DNA of 64,000 nucleotides from Nautilus pompilius (lineage: Eukaryota; Mollusca; Cephalopoda; Nautilida; Nautilidae), in the NCBI GenBank assembly GCA_018389105.1, contig JACATO010000624.1, forward strand, positions 1,054,001-1,118,000. The letters are read 5' to 3'. Each line of letters opens with the position of its first letter. Within the stretch, counting starts at the first letter, position 1. A program made the translations under genes and the position numbers. A model generated the notes under the pieces. That model saw only the letters and a list, made by a program, of their open reading frames with translations. It searched no databases and had not been told where the DNA came from. This document shows positions 38,641 through 51,080 of this stretch, piece by piece.

Positions 38641-41273
38641 AAAATAAATACTATAACCAAAGCTGGGCACCTTTTACTTCAGTAAAGTCACTCGAAAATT
38701 ACAATAGTACATTGCATTTTTCTGTTTTGGTTAATTGTTGAAAAAGTTTAAATGTATTTATTAGCGTTATAGCTGTCAAGAAATCAAAAACAGCAACAGA
38801 TTGAGTAGTGTTCTAGTATCTGTTTATTACTCAGTAGTTCTTCGACTGGCCAGATTCAGAACTTATTTCAGAGGTGTTTTCCTTTGAAACAAGGGAAAAA
38901 ACACAATTAATTTGAACAAAATACAAAAATAATAATAATAGCTAAATCATTTTACTTGTGGAATAATATTGCCTCTTTTAACATAATTTATATCGAGCAA
39001 GATTAGTTTTCTCTGTGTGAAATAGTTTCTACGGAGATTCTGCCCTTAGCCAGTTTTCCTACAATGGAGGAAAACTAATATATATTAAATTAGTAATCTA
39101 CTGATAAAAATACGACTTTCTATGTTATTTACTGGAAAATTATAGCAATTTTATTGCCCTAACTATATTTAGTAATTGGTATATATTATTGCATATATCC
39201 ATTTCACTACAGTTAATAAAAATTAGTAAAACAACTTAAGGATAAATTCATTAAGCGATATATTTATATAGGTATGAGAAAATTACAATAAACGAAGACA
39301 AATAGAAAAGATAAGATTTTACGACAAATTTTAATTAAATTGCGTCAATTGATATAAAAAGTTTCATCAAAAACTTTTCTATATACAAGACTTACAAATT
39401 AAGGGTATTGGATGAAAAAAAATCAAGTGCAGTTTACTTCAATTGTATTGGATTAATCACAGCATTTGAAAGATTCACTAGTGAACATTTGATAGCGACT
39501 TAAGATTTTATTCAATTTCACCTGACGTAATTATCCTTCCAAATCAGAGTGAAATCCCTAAACAGACAGCAAAATTACCAACATATAAGGCAGTTGTTAG
39601 CGTGTATGCGATCCAGACAGCGCATGGGGATCTTGTGCAGTTCCTTCGACTAATGCAGCTTTCGGATCATCCAATATCTAAGGTGCAATTTAAAGATATG
39701 TAATAGTTTTCCTAAGAAAGTCTCACAAGTGATCGATCCGGTAGAGCTCAGTGACATAGCAGTGATATTTCCATTGTCCTGAATAAGATGCCTCAAAATG
39801 TTGGCACGATGAGTGCGTCTGTTGTGCTATCTTCGTTTTCAAATCTTGTGAAAAATGTCACTATATTTACCTGAGAATATTGTTCCCATCGAATACACTA
39901 GTTCAGTTGTCCTACTCTCCAATTATCAAAGAATTTATTGAGCCGCTTTTATTGCAGAAACATAAGCTTTCTGGCCACTTTCACACGATTTTTCTGGCGT
40001 CGTTTACGTTAACCCATGTCGTCCATATCTTCCACCTCAAAGCTAAGCATTACTTAGCCTCTATTTCGGTGTACTAGTCAAATAAAAGAATTAGTGCAGC
40101 CTGTGGTCACGTGTGTGTTCAGTATGTAAACAGTTTAATACATTTAAAATGAAAACGTTGGTGTCCAAGGCATTGTCTACTTGTGACATAGACTCGAAGC
40201 CGTCGCAAATCAATTTTTGTGCTTCTGTTCTCAATAACTCAGCTAAGGGAATTATCAATCGTTTTAGGTAGATCACTACGGAGATTTCTTGTGTTTTACC
40301 AGCCGTCGGGTATCTCAACCGACTGACCATTGACCGAGTACTTGCATGTTTCCAGCAACTTTTGTTTGTCTAGTTTTTATCTCAAGGAGAGCAATTGAGC
40401 GACGAGGTTTAAATTTGCTAGGGGTGTTATCAACTCGGCATAGAAAAGATCAAATTCAGAAAGTCTATAAAATCTGCCCTTTTTACACGTGACTGTGTCG
40501 GAAAAGAACATCAATGCATGAAAACTTTCCGAACAATGCGGAAAGTACATCCGATTACTTTTAACCAGATTAGCCACAGATGTATCTTCGGGGTCAGATT
40601 TTCTCAATTCTGAATATTCTCAACTTTTGCATGGTGAATATTCAGCGTCTCTATTTTGTGTAAAATACAAAAGAATATGCATTTGGTGCAGTATATATTA
40701 TTTTTCAAAATTATATAATATTTCTAAGATATGATAAATATAACACTTTATATTTTTGGTCTTGCTCTTATATAGCAAACAAAAGAAAATCTTTTCAATT
40801 TTTTGACTTAACAAATTTACAGGATACGACTGTCTGTGTTACAAGACTGAAAATGTTGACCTCTGAAAATAGAATTTAAAAATATCAATTTTTTCAGAAG
40901 AAACTAGGATACCGTTTGTTCATAAAACACAGTTTTCATGCAATCTTTTATCTCTTCGTTTTTCTTCTTTCGATCGTTAGTTTATTGACAGTCAGCTTTC
41001 TGTTTAAGGGAGAAGAAAACATTTTATTCTGTCGGTGACACGCATTCCGGTTTCCAGTAAATCTTGTCCGAATAAGTGGAAGAAATTTACAAATAGCCAT
41101 TTGGTGGTTTGTTTGCACTGCACTCTTGCATTTAAGACTGTTTCCTTGTTTTTACTATTCGTCAATACTGACGACTTTGAATTGACTTCCACTTACGTCG
41201 GAAACTTGTTTCTACTCTCTCGAAATCTATTCAAGCGGACACCGCTGTCTCATACACAAAAGCTAACAAATCC

Positions 41274-41276
<3 letters not shown>

Positions 41277-41315
<39 letters not shown>
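41277..41315. repeat. (GA)n microsatellite
   Basis: About 19 perfect GA units. Confidence 0.95.
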
Positions 41316-41319
<4 letters not shown>

Positions 41320-41899
41320 ACCTTCCAGAGATTACTTGACGAAATAATGAATATTCAAAGTTTACCCGTGGCCATCGCGATGAAAGGGTCAGTACAAAGG
41401 ATCCAGCAAATAACCAGTTATTTTCACAAGACCGAACAGTGAGCTGAGCTATCGTACCGGCTAATAAACCAAAATCGTGTCGGTCGTCTAGTGCGGTAAA
41501 CTAATCTCACAGTGACAAGTTTATAACTTCCTTCGTGGGAGTGTTAACCCATGCATTATTAACCGGTTCAACAACGTGTATAGTTTAACTTACTAAGTGC
41601 CTGGTTAAATTTACTAATCCTATTGCCAGTTTGAAGACATTCAAGGTACCTGGATTAAAGAAAACAGTTAACTTAAGCATGTTACTTTTTAATATCTACT
41701 TTCTATTTCTGGGGCGTGGCAGAAACACGAATGTTCTCAGCATTGTGCCTTTGGGCCGAAAATTCTAGGAAGTTTGTGAGTGTCTGGGGTCGTTAATGGC
41801 ACCTTTTCTACCTGATAAACTTTCCTGTTGTAATTCTCCATTTTTTAGATGTGGGACAAAATCCATACCGTCGATTGGCTATGAAACATGAAAAGAGAC

Positions 41900-41999
41900 C
41901 AGGCCGGAGTGGTTCGCTAAGCCGAGCCGGTCTCGACCGCGGTTCAAGCTCGTGCTCACGACCATGATAGGTCAGTTGGATATCCGCTGAGCTGCCTGG
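41900..41999 (-). mobile_element. tRNA-like SINE head
   Basis: On the minus strand, GCCAGGCAGCTCAGCGGATA is a good D-arm/A-box match. An anticodon-arm-like CTGACCTATCATGGTCGTGA and a weaker B box (AGCTTGAACCGC) follow. The plus strand also has an A/B-like pair (AGTGGTTCGCTAAGCC, GCGGTTCAAGCTC), so orientation is uncertain. It is not a functional tRNA: no clean cloverleaf was found. Confidence 0.4.
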
Positions 42000-42414
42000 C
42001 CCAAAATTACGTGTTGGTAATGAACGAATCATCCTAATGGCGCCGAGAACAGAAAATTTTTGTTGCTTCTTTGAACCTATAAAAACCAAAAATTCCAAAT
42101 TTCTCTAGCGTGGTTATCAGGTTGCGGTCATACGCTACGCAAGTTTAACGAGAAAATATAAAATATTTTTTAAATTAATTTTTTCAGGTCATATAATTGA
42201 GTGTTAAAATTTGAATAGTAATCGTTACGGCGATTTCCAGGATCATCAACTACTCTTCTGTGATTATGAAAGTAATAGTAAGCCCAACCAGCCGGCTTTA
42301 GTCAAATTGTTACGAGATTAGATGTATCCATTTGTAAAAAGGTACGAGAAACCAATCCAGACTTGCCGGCTCAAGACAGAAAAACCCAAAGCTTTGGCGA
42401 GCGCTACTCTGGCG

Positions 42415-42422
42415 TGACGTCA
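42415..42422. promoter_or_regulatory. Candidate CRE (TGACGTCA)
   Basis: A palindromic CREB/ATF site in locally GC-richer sequence (GGCGTGACGTCAGTAG). No transcription unit could be linked to it. Confidence 0.2.
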
Positions 42423-43214
42423 GTAGTCCTACTCGACTTGTCCAGAAATCAACATAAGGGTTTTATTGTTGGCAAGTCCGGGCTTTATAGCAATTTATTC
42501 GACATACAGTGTATTCAGGCTAGGTTAGTGTGGTGTCTTTGATGTGCATTCTCCATATTCTGTTTGCTTCATAGACAAGCCAGTTTGTAAAATCTCCCAT
42601 GATGACTGCTGATTAAACCAGTTTAGCATCAATGTGTGCGGCTAATGAAAGCCTCTGGATAAAACTATGAGCGCACAACGTTACTTGGAGCGGATATTGA
42701 GACGTTTTATCTCCCTTTATTGTCACTGCATTTGAAATACAACCTCCTTCGTTGCATCTTACAAGCCTTTCGGAGACTTAGGTTTGATTGGCTTTGGTAT
42801 TTTTAAATTAATTTCATTTGAGCGCATACCTTCTTTTTCTCACTGATAGTATAAAGCTAACCTGTTTTTTTTAGGTTCAAAGAAATTTTATTTAAATTTC
42901 GATTAGTAACAATTATTGATAATTTTTAAAAAATGAAAATATGGTCTTAAAGGATTTTAGCCAAAATTAGTTTACATTGAGACTGCGAGCCGGCTACCCA
43001 ACCCTACTCCCTCTCTCTCTGGAGGGAGGGAGGGGGAGGCAGGATTTTCTCAATGCTCTGACCAGTAGAAAGGTGTTTTCTCACCCAGAAATTTGGAGTC
43101 GAAAGAATTTAGTTAAACAAAAGCATATATTTATCTTATTTACTTGTAGCTCCTTTCCGTACCTGAAAATATAAGTTTTGTCGACTTAGCACTCACGAGA
43201 AGTTACTTATTTTA

Positions 43215-43640
43215 AAATCGTCCATTAGTAAGGGTGGCTGGCGGCCGATCTTCCGCACGTGTGGTCGGTCATCTTGAAGGTACGGGGGGCAGCAAGTTCA
43301 CTTCACTTCAACAGTTGGCAAAGCGAGTAGCCAAACGGAACGGTGGACCAGTACAGTCAGTAACTTACACCAGGCATCACCAACCCCAGAAAAACTGTAG
43401 ATAGAAGCCATAAAAGAAACAATCAGTTCATCCCCACCGGCCCTTTTCCCCCTTCAGTAAGCCCCAACTTTTCAACTAAATATTTGCATGTACTCGTTGC
43501 TTGCTTCAATAACGGGATGGCCAACACACACACACTATGTAACTTCAGCATCGCACATCCACTGGACCACACGATCTCCGAGTCGGTCCTCTTCCTATCG
43601 ATCGAGGGAGCCCCGCCTTAACCTGCGAGATAAACAAACA
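43215..43640. other. GC-rich patch, possible promoter or noncoding exon
   Basis: About 425 bp clearly richer in GC and CpG than its surroundings, containing GGCGGCCGATC, CGCACGTGTGG (an E-box, CACGTG) and several CCCC runs. There is no sustained open frame. It could be a promoter or an undetected noncoding exon, possibly of the receptor, but nothing links it. Confidence 0.3.
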
Positions 43641-44825
43641 CTGCAGTGACAACCCTTACCCCCTCCTTTCCCCACAAATTTACATAATTTTTAGCATCTA
43701 AACTTTACGAAATAAAAAAACGCATCAGCTTTGCTTAGCTGGCCGCAAAATAAAAACCGTCAAGATTTTCGATTGCAGGTCAGTCGATCGTTTCTAGGGA
43801 ACAACTTCTTCTGCAGTAAGCGGTTAGCGTTATCGGCATACTTCGCATAACGTCATTCCCTCTGGTTGTTTCAAAGTTATAATGAAAAATACTATCATCA
43901 ACAATAAAGCACTGCACTTAAATCTGTTATTGTTATAATGTGTTGTGAATATACTCGCAGCCTTAATGGGAGTTTCTATCTTTTTGTTATTAAGAAAAAA
44001 CAATGCAATTTTTATATAATTACTGAAATTAGTTATTACTTCTGATGACCAATGCACATCGTGTAAGTAACTATTAAGAGTCATTTGACAAAGTTAATAT
44101 TTTCCCCTAGACCGAGAATAAGAAAACTGTTAAAAAAACTATAAAATATCATATTTATGCTAAGGTTTTAGAGCTGAAACAAGAAAAATTAGTTTTACTC
44201 GTATCTTTTTCATCGTTACCAAAGCCTTTTAAGAGATAACCAAAGAGTTATTTTAAAATAATAGAAAAAAAGCATTCACAAGTACTGTAGTTAATGAAAT
44301 TACAGATATCGTTATGCAAATTTTATGAACTTTGCTATCGAATGAAAATTGTAACCTGAGAAAAAAATCAAAGTACGATTTTTTTATTGATTAGAAGGGT
44401 TAGAAATCAATGTAATGAAGTTAAGAATCATAGATGCATGGAAAACATTTAAGATAAAATAACTATCACTAATTATAAACTTCTAGTTTCCGATTATTAG
44501 AAAAAAATTTTTTTTAATTATTTCATTTCTTCTATACAAATATAGTTGATCAGACGTTTTTACATCAAACTTTTTTAGTAGCAATACACCTAAGTTTCGA
44601 CAATAATTTTCTTTTTCCATCATTAGAAATATCCATAAAAGCTGCTGTCGATTTAATTATTTATGGCCGATACTATGACGGTAGTGCAATCTGCTCAGTA
44701 ACCCCGAAACCTGTTCGTTGCTAAGTTGTGGCGCTGATTTTTTGCCAAATGCTGAACTCCCTGGCAAATTTTCAAATGGAAACCATGCACAAAACTCCGA
44801 TGTGACGTCTATTTATTTAGTTATA

Positions 44826-44829
44826 CTCT

Positions 44830-44879
<50 letters not shown>
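44826..44879. repeat. (TC)n microsatellite
   Basis: About 26 TC units with one CC interruption; it is purine-rich on the other strand, as is usual for GA/TC tracts. Confidence 0.95.
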
Positions 44880-44881
<2 letters not shown>

Positions 44882-45849
44882 GAGCAATAACAAAGCAGTT
44901 GTCTACATATTGTTCTTTATTAAAGGCAAAAATCACCGATACATGGGTTACAGTTGTTTATATTTCTGCCTTATATTTTTAAACACTTTGAATACGAAGT
45001 ATTGTGTTCTGTGTAAATGGTAACCAAGAAACAAAAGGCAAGTACAAATATGAACTCAGTTTCTTGAAATTAAGCAAAGTGGTCAAATGCGATTATGTGA
45101 ATCCGGAGGAATGACTACCGCGGCTGTTTACAAGCTTTCGGATCAAGAAATTCCTTAATTTAATTAATTTGCCACGTTCCTTTTACTCGGAGAACATCAC
45201 GAACGTATAATTGTTTTCAGTAGCCTTCCTGGGAATTTTATGGAGTCCTTAAAAATGGAAAGCAGATTTTTGTAGCTACAATATCTCCTTGGTTTTGTTT
45301 GCGTTCTTGCAACAACTGGCTTTCAAATTTCTACCAGCAGAATTTTATTTCAGCTCACTGCTGCTTTTTTTCTGTTTATTATGATTAGGTAAATATGGCG
45401 AGAAAAAAGAAATCCATTTGTATTCTCTACAGTTATGGAGCCCATCTTGTGAAAAAAAAGAAATAAAAGGTCAAGTCTGGGAGCCAATTTATTTGGGCCA
45501 CAAACAAAGCTAACGGAAATAGGAACCGTAGAATCTTCCAAAAGCGTTTGTGCCAGCAACATAGTTATTGTGATATTCTGTGTTTGTCTTTAATTAAAAC
45601 AGTTTTGACTTGGTGATTTTGCAAGATGAAGCTGTTTATTTTTGAATATTTTATTTTTTAAGATAATTTTTAGAAATTATAATTATAACAACGAATGTCT
45701 CAATAAAGACGTAATTGCAGCCATTAATGTTTTAATATTAAAGAATACTTACAGATGCCGGACAGATCACATAGTGATTATCGTAAAGTAAGCGAGTAAA
45801 TAACTTTAATGTATTTAAAAATTGTTTGGATAATAAAGCATTTTATAGT

Positions 45850-45866
45850 TTGTGTGTGTGTGTGTA
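45850..45866. repeat. Short (GT)n run
   Basis: About 8 GT units. Confidence 0.85.
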
Positions 45867-48800
45867 GAATGCAGGACAAAACATAAATATTGAAGACAGC
45901 TCAATGTAATTTTCATTGTTTTCTTAAATTTCTTTGTTTTTCCTTTAGCTGCATTTAACATTATTTTTCGTTGTTTTCTTTGATCTCAAGGCTTCAGCAG
46001 GTGAAAATATAAATGATTTTCGTTCATAATTTTTGTCGTTTTAAAAGTATTTGTTGATTTTGACAGGCACAAAAATTTTCTGTCAACGATATGTATTACT
46101 TAACTTTTATTTAATGCCTTAAATGTATTAACTTTAAAGAAAAATAAACATTCGTCTGAATTTTTACAGATTTAATATATAATGCGCTTATTTTATTGAG
46201 ATTTTTCCAGATTTCCATAATGCCGCGAGGTGTTCACAATAAATTTAAAACTATTTCAACCTACTGGTCATCTAAAAATCCAAAGGTGTTTTCTTAAGTG
46301 TGATGTTACTTAGTATCGATCCAGTCAGCTATGCTAAGAGATAGGTTGATTCAAAATGTATAGCAAAAATTAGAGATATACTTAACACTCTGCATACCAT
46401 GTCAGCATTTACCTTACTTATATCACTCCAAACTAGAAGTACTGGTTAATATTTATGTTGATCCGCTTGTATATTTAGTCAATACACTAATAATTCCAAC
46501 CGCCTGATGTTGAAGTGAAATGGATTTGTCGTTACCTGTTATATTATTGAGAAAAGTAGTAGCCTCTAAGGCGCAACCTGTTTTGAGGAATACAGATCTG
46601 AACATTAGTGAGGTGAAAATTCATCCTGATGGTGTACGAATGGTTAACCAACATTATAGAAGCTACGTCAGCAACGCTGTGAAAGTGGATGTGTTAAGCA
46701 AGTAAACAGGCAGTATGAATCATATTAATGTTTGCAAAGAAGACTTTTTAGTCGTACAGGTGACCAGTTTTAACCGTTTTGGATCTCAAGGATCAGAAAT
46801 ACTTATAAAATATTTACGGTAGATTAACGCTTCGTGGGAAGTTATCCTTAATTGTTCTAAGATTACTAACATAGCGAAACAAAAAATATATTATAGCGTA
46901 GTATTAACTTTGCATTAAAACAGAAAATATACTAAAAATGTCATTCAATAATGATATTTATAAAACCTGACTTGTTTGCTGGTGATAGCTAGATAATTTT
47001 TACGAGAGCACTTTCAAACGTTTATGATTGTTTATACTTTCGTTCAAAATGGTTTTAATGAAAAAATATTTGTTTTTAAATTTTATGGTAATTGTGAATA
47101 ATAATTAAATATATAAAATTTGCCAAATATTTTTCTGTAACACTATTAGTCATCCTTTCAAAAAATACTCTATAAATTATTGATGGACTCTGACTTTGTT
47201 TATATAATAAAATATTGCTAGCGTAAGAAAGATAAATTGATTTTTTGTAAAAGTCTATCATTAAAATCTTTTGTATTATTAGAAAATCATTACCTTTTTA
47301 TATTTTAAATATTATTTAAAAGCATATTTGTAATAATATTTAGTTTATACTTTTTGTACTTATAGAAGGCAAAAATCCATCATAATTTCTTCAACTGCTG
47401 CCAGTGAAGACAATTACCATTATTACAATTCTTAAACTGATTAATATAGTGCATTAACAGTTCATTGTCAAAAAATATATATCTGATATATAACAGAGGA
47501 AGAATCTTTGCTAACTGGTAATTATAACAGTTAATAATAGTACATATAGAAAGCCGAAAATATGTCTTTTATTAAATTCTTTTTTGTTTTTTTTCTTTTA
47601 AAAAGAAATCCTTTAGATTTAAATAGAGTAATTATCTCTTTAATTGCATTTAAATAAACTAATTTTAGTTATTAAAAAAAAATAATTGTAGAATACTTTA
47701 GCCAGTCAGTCTAATCTAGTCAGGACTATTGGTAGCGATGTTGTGACCCTAAGGAACAGATTTAATTAAACATTTTATAAAATTTGAATACAGATATAAT
47801 AGTTTTAAAAGTCGTTTAATTTCCCAGTAGTACGATTCATTTCAATTGCTTCTCTCGTTCTATCCAATTTATTTTGAGGAAGACCGAAGTACAATTTTTT
47901 TATGTATTATTTTTTGGAGGGTAAATAAATTCTTAACACATTAGAGACGTTCGCCTCTCATTGAGAAAGATTCCCTGCAGCTAATATCGGTCTTTTCTCT
48001 CAGCGAAATTATAGATTCTTGGAAAATTCCGTTCGCTGATCACGCCTTTAGACAGTTGTTCTGCGAGCTAAGCCCGTGCGACTTAGATGTTCCAACATTT
48101 TTCTGATCCTTGGATAAAAGGTTAAATTTATTAAAACCCACAGGTTAAGCAACTCAATGGGAGAAATCAGATTAGATAATTAAACTGAAGATAATCTTTT
48201 GTTTTTTTAAATGCAAATAAAATATAAATAATTATGATGTAAAAACTTAAATTTTTGCTGTCGCGTGAGCCATAAATATTTTTTTCCAAATATCAAATAA
48301 TTCACGAATTAATAGCATGAAATAAATGTAAATCTCTGAATTATGTTTCATAAATTTTATTTAAATTGCTATAAACTTTTCATTTTCTTTATAATTTAGC
48401 TAATTTTTGTACGAAGTGGAAACATAATTACTAAAATTATTGGAAATATGCTTACTTTTTAATCGCGATGTAACCAAGACAAACAAAATGGTTCGTATCA
48501 ATAGAGTTAATATAAATTTCAAATTTTCTGTGAGCTTTAGTTAACATCCTACCACACATATTAACTATACATACATAATTTAATAATGTTGTTTGGTTCA
48601 TACTTTGAATATATAACAGATTTAAATTTCTGTAACTTTACATACTGTCATATAATTCATAAATGTTAATTTACATTAATATGGCTGTTAAACTATGCAT
48701 AAACAACAAAACTTGCTAGGGTATTCGTTTCCATTGGTGACCACAAAGCGTAGAGTATCTCGTATTTGGCTGAATGACAGACGCACGTGTTTTGGTAGAC

Positions 48801-49014
48801 ATGTTTCTTGCGTCTGCCTGCTGACCGCGTGGGTTTCATCTGTACAGTTTTTCTCCACATCTAAAATTGAAGTGCTCTGGTAATAATTGATCTGGAAAAG
48901 TCGGAAATGTCAAGTCCTACCTCATACAGGATTGACAACGCTTCCTAAAGGACAATCGCGGCACTACGCTTCTTTACCATAATTTATCAGCCTAGTAGAC
49001 GTCGGTGTGGAGTA

Positions 49015-49085
49015 TGTCGGTGGTCCGGTGGTTAAGCTAATAAACTGCAAGGTTTGCGAGTCAGACTTCGGTTCTCAAATGGAAC
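49015..49085 (+). mobile_element. tRNA-like SINE head
   Basis: GGTGGTCCGGTGGTTAAGCT (A-box-like, 49019-49038) is followed by an anticodon-stem-like region and ACTTCGGTTCTCAAAT (B-box-like, 49065-49080). A nearby motif, CCACATCTAAAA, occurs both at about 49147 and at about 48855, suggesting two related fragments side by side. Family not identified. Confidence 0.4.
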
Positions 49086-50909
49086 CTACTTTTCCTGGCG
49101 TGCATAATTACTTCTCGCTCATCTTCGGAACACTTCGGATTTGTTCCACATCTAAAAATAGAAACCTATGGCGATGCTTTTTTCCTTGCTGTAGATCCTA
49201 CCAAAATCTACTTCGTTGGCAGCTTATCTTCAACGTCATTATGAGTGCTGCAGCTATTCAGTCAGGTGTCGGTGAACGCCAAAAACATCTATTTAGTCAA
49301 TTATCATAAAAGTAAACTTTCTAGTGTCAGAAAACAGTAAGAATGCGACCTACTTTCACTTTTTAAATTTGAATAACGTTGTGTGGAATACTAATATATT
49401 AGCAACAAATTAATAAAACAAACTGCTACCATATTAATAAAATGGGGCCGTATTACCTCATGTAGATGCACGTGTACACTTTTGGTTTCCATAAAAATTA
49501 ACCATTTCGGGATGTCAAAAAAACAAATATTTTCCTACATTTAAATTCGATTTGTTTGTTGTAAATTAGAAGAGATTCTACTTTATGCCTTTCCCTAGCT
49601 TTGTAAACTATTTTTGCTTTCAGTGTCTTTATTAGAAATTTAATCCGAAAAGATTCACGTTAAAGATGATCTCCAAATATATACTGCCTGATATCATTTT
49701 CATTTCAAACTTTTCTTTAAAAACCCATAGACGTGGGCGACCTCAGACCATACACACAAGGCGCAAAATTCAACAACACACAGTCTCTTTCCTGTTGAAA
49801 GTTCAAGTATCTGAAGCGAAGACAGTCGTGTTTCTTTAATTCACTTGCGTCTTTACGTCGGCGATAGCATTTAGCAAGCAGAAAACAATTCGATCTCTTT
49901 TCAGAATAAAACGACGTTTCATATCCTCTGGAATTAGATTCCAACCTTAGAAAATTCTTCAGATTCAATCACTTACCGTGGATGCCCCTAAGGCTTTCGT
50001 GACAATGTGCCATATAAGTTCACCTTTTGGAACACGAATGTTTTTCAATTAGTATTTGCAAACTCCTTAGCATATTTAAAGCACAAAAATAATTATATAT
50101 ATTTTTTGATAATCATAAATGTTGACTCACCCTTCTAATATTTAATATTGTATGCCCACACATATATAATTATATAACAGAACCTTTTTACATCTAAAAA
50201 AAATCTATTTTATACTTTTTATCAAAAAAAAATTTTATTAAGATCTTCCGATCGTCTACAGCTTAAAGTGCAAATATCATAGGATAGTTCCTTATTACTT
50301 TACGTCACGGAAGTATGAAATTATCAAGAGTTACCTACACTAGGGAAAAAACAGACTTAAAGACAATATTTTTCTAAAATCAGGCATTATAACAAGTTTC
50401 ATCGTCATCAACAAGGTTTCCTATACAGAGGTTTAATTTAACTAGAAAATTATATATAACTGAGTCACTTTTTCTTAACTTTAATTTGTAATGAAAACTT
50501 CGGAAAAAATCAACATTATCGAAACAATAAATGCAGTTTGATATGTTGAAAGGGATTTTCTAAACTAAAAATTACGTTTGATATAATTAATAAGGATAAA
50601 GCGATATTTTGTGGCATTGTTATATTTGTAACATTCAAAACAATGTTTAAAAAACAGTGATATACTAAATTACATTAGGAGTGTAATTATAGATCGGTAA
50701 CAACGGATATATCGCCGCCTGATAACACTAGTTAAAACTTTAGTTAAGTTGATTTTTTTAACATTTTCCATGGCATTTTTGTATAAATACAGTTCTATCA
50801 TTGGTTTTTGGTAAGTGTCAAGTATATTAGAAATAATTATACTATTATAGTTGATAGAATGGATGCACAATACAGAACACCCTAAAAATTCTTAGATTTT
50901 TTAATAACT

Positions 50910-50982
50910 TTCTAGAATTTTTCAGAACATTCTGGAATTTAGTAGAACACTCTAGCACTTTCTAAAAGTTTCTAGAACTTTC
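50910..50982 (+). promoter_or_regulatory. Heat-shock element array
   Basis: Fifteen consecutive 5-bp steps alternate between TTC and GAA in unbroken phase. Ten units are perfect: TTC at 50910, 50930, 50960, 50970 and 50980; GAA at 50915, 50925, 50935, 50945 and 50975. The other five mostly differ at one base. The core GAACATTCTGGAA (50925-50937) is a textbook three-unit HSF site, and TTCTAGAA occurs at 50910 (twice in all). The array is also a decayed 10-bp tandem repeat, consensus TTCTAGAACT. Its place 16 bp before a TATA box and about 100 bp before the copy-2 reading frame argues for a promoter rather than a chance repeat. HSF binding is inferred from the known site grammar, not shown. Confidence 0.75.
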
Positions 50983-50997
50983 ATTCATAAACCAAGG

Positions 50998-51005
50998 TAT
51001 ATAAA
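50998..51005 (+). promoter_or_regulatory. TATA box of the heat-shock-like promoter
   Basis: TATATAAA in the context AAGGTATATAAACC, 16 bp after the element array. It predicts a transcription start near 51028 and a leader of about 50 nt before the ATG at 51081. Two very short ATG frames lie in that leader. Confidence 0.6.
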
Positions 51006-51080
51006 CCCTTTTGCACACTCAACCCAGTATGAAATAAAAGTTTTAACAGATGATTTTTTAAATTCTGTTATTAGATAAGA

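Larger units (their letters stand above)
38641..50900. other. Noncoding sequence with microsatellites and SINE-like fragments, no gene seen
   Basis: The listed GA, TC and GT runs, two tRNA-like heads (41900, 49015) and a GC-rich patch (43215-43640) lie here. The rest is AT-rich. Open frames near 40091-40607 (minus) and 46520-46705 (plus) were inspected and match no family I know. Confidence 0.5.

Noticed and set aside
39580-39700. Plus-strand coding-like stretch (AVVSVYAIQTAHGDLVQFLR)
   Set aside because: It is short, with stops on both sides, no flanking splice sites that I trust and no family match.
40091-40607. Two neighbouring minus-strand frames, both containing an LIxPLAxL-like wording, suggesting an internal repeat
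   Set aside because: DNA similarity is limited to about 20 bp and does not extend, and no known protein family fits.
46520-46705. 61-codon plus-strand open frame starting MDLSLPVILL
   Set aside because: Length is within random expectation, and there is no domain or neighbour support.
50910-50982. The phased array as a meaningless minisatellite
   Set aside because: A pure 10-bp repeat reading is possible, but the exact placement before a TATA box and a reading frame makes the promoter reading better.
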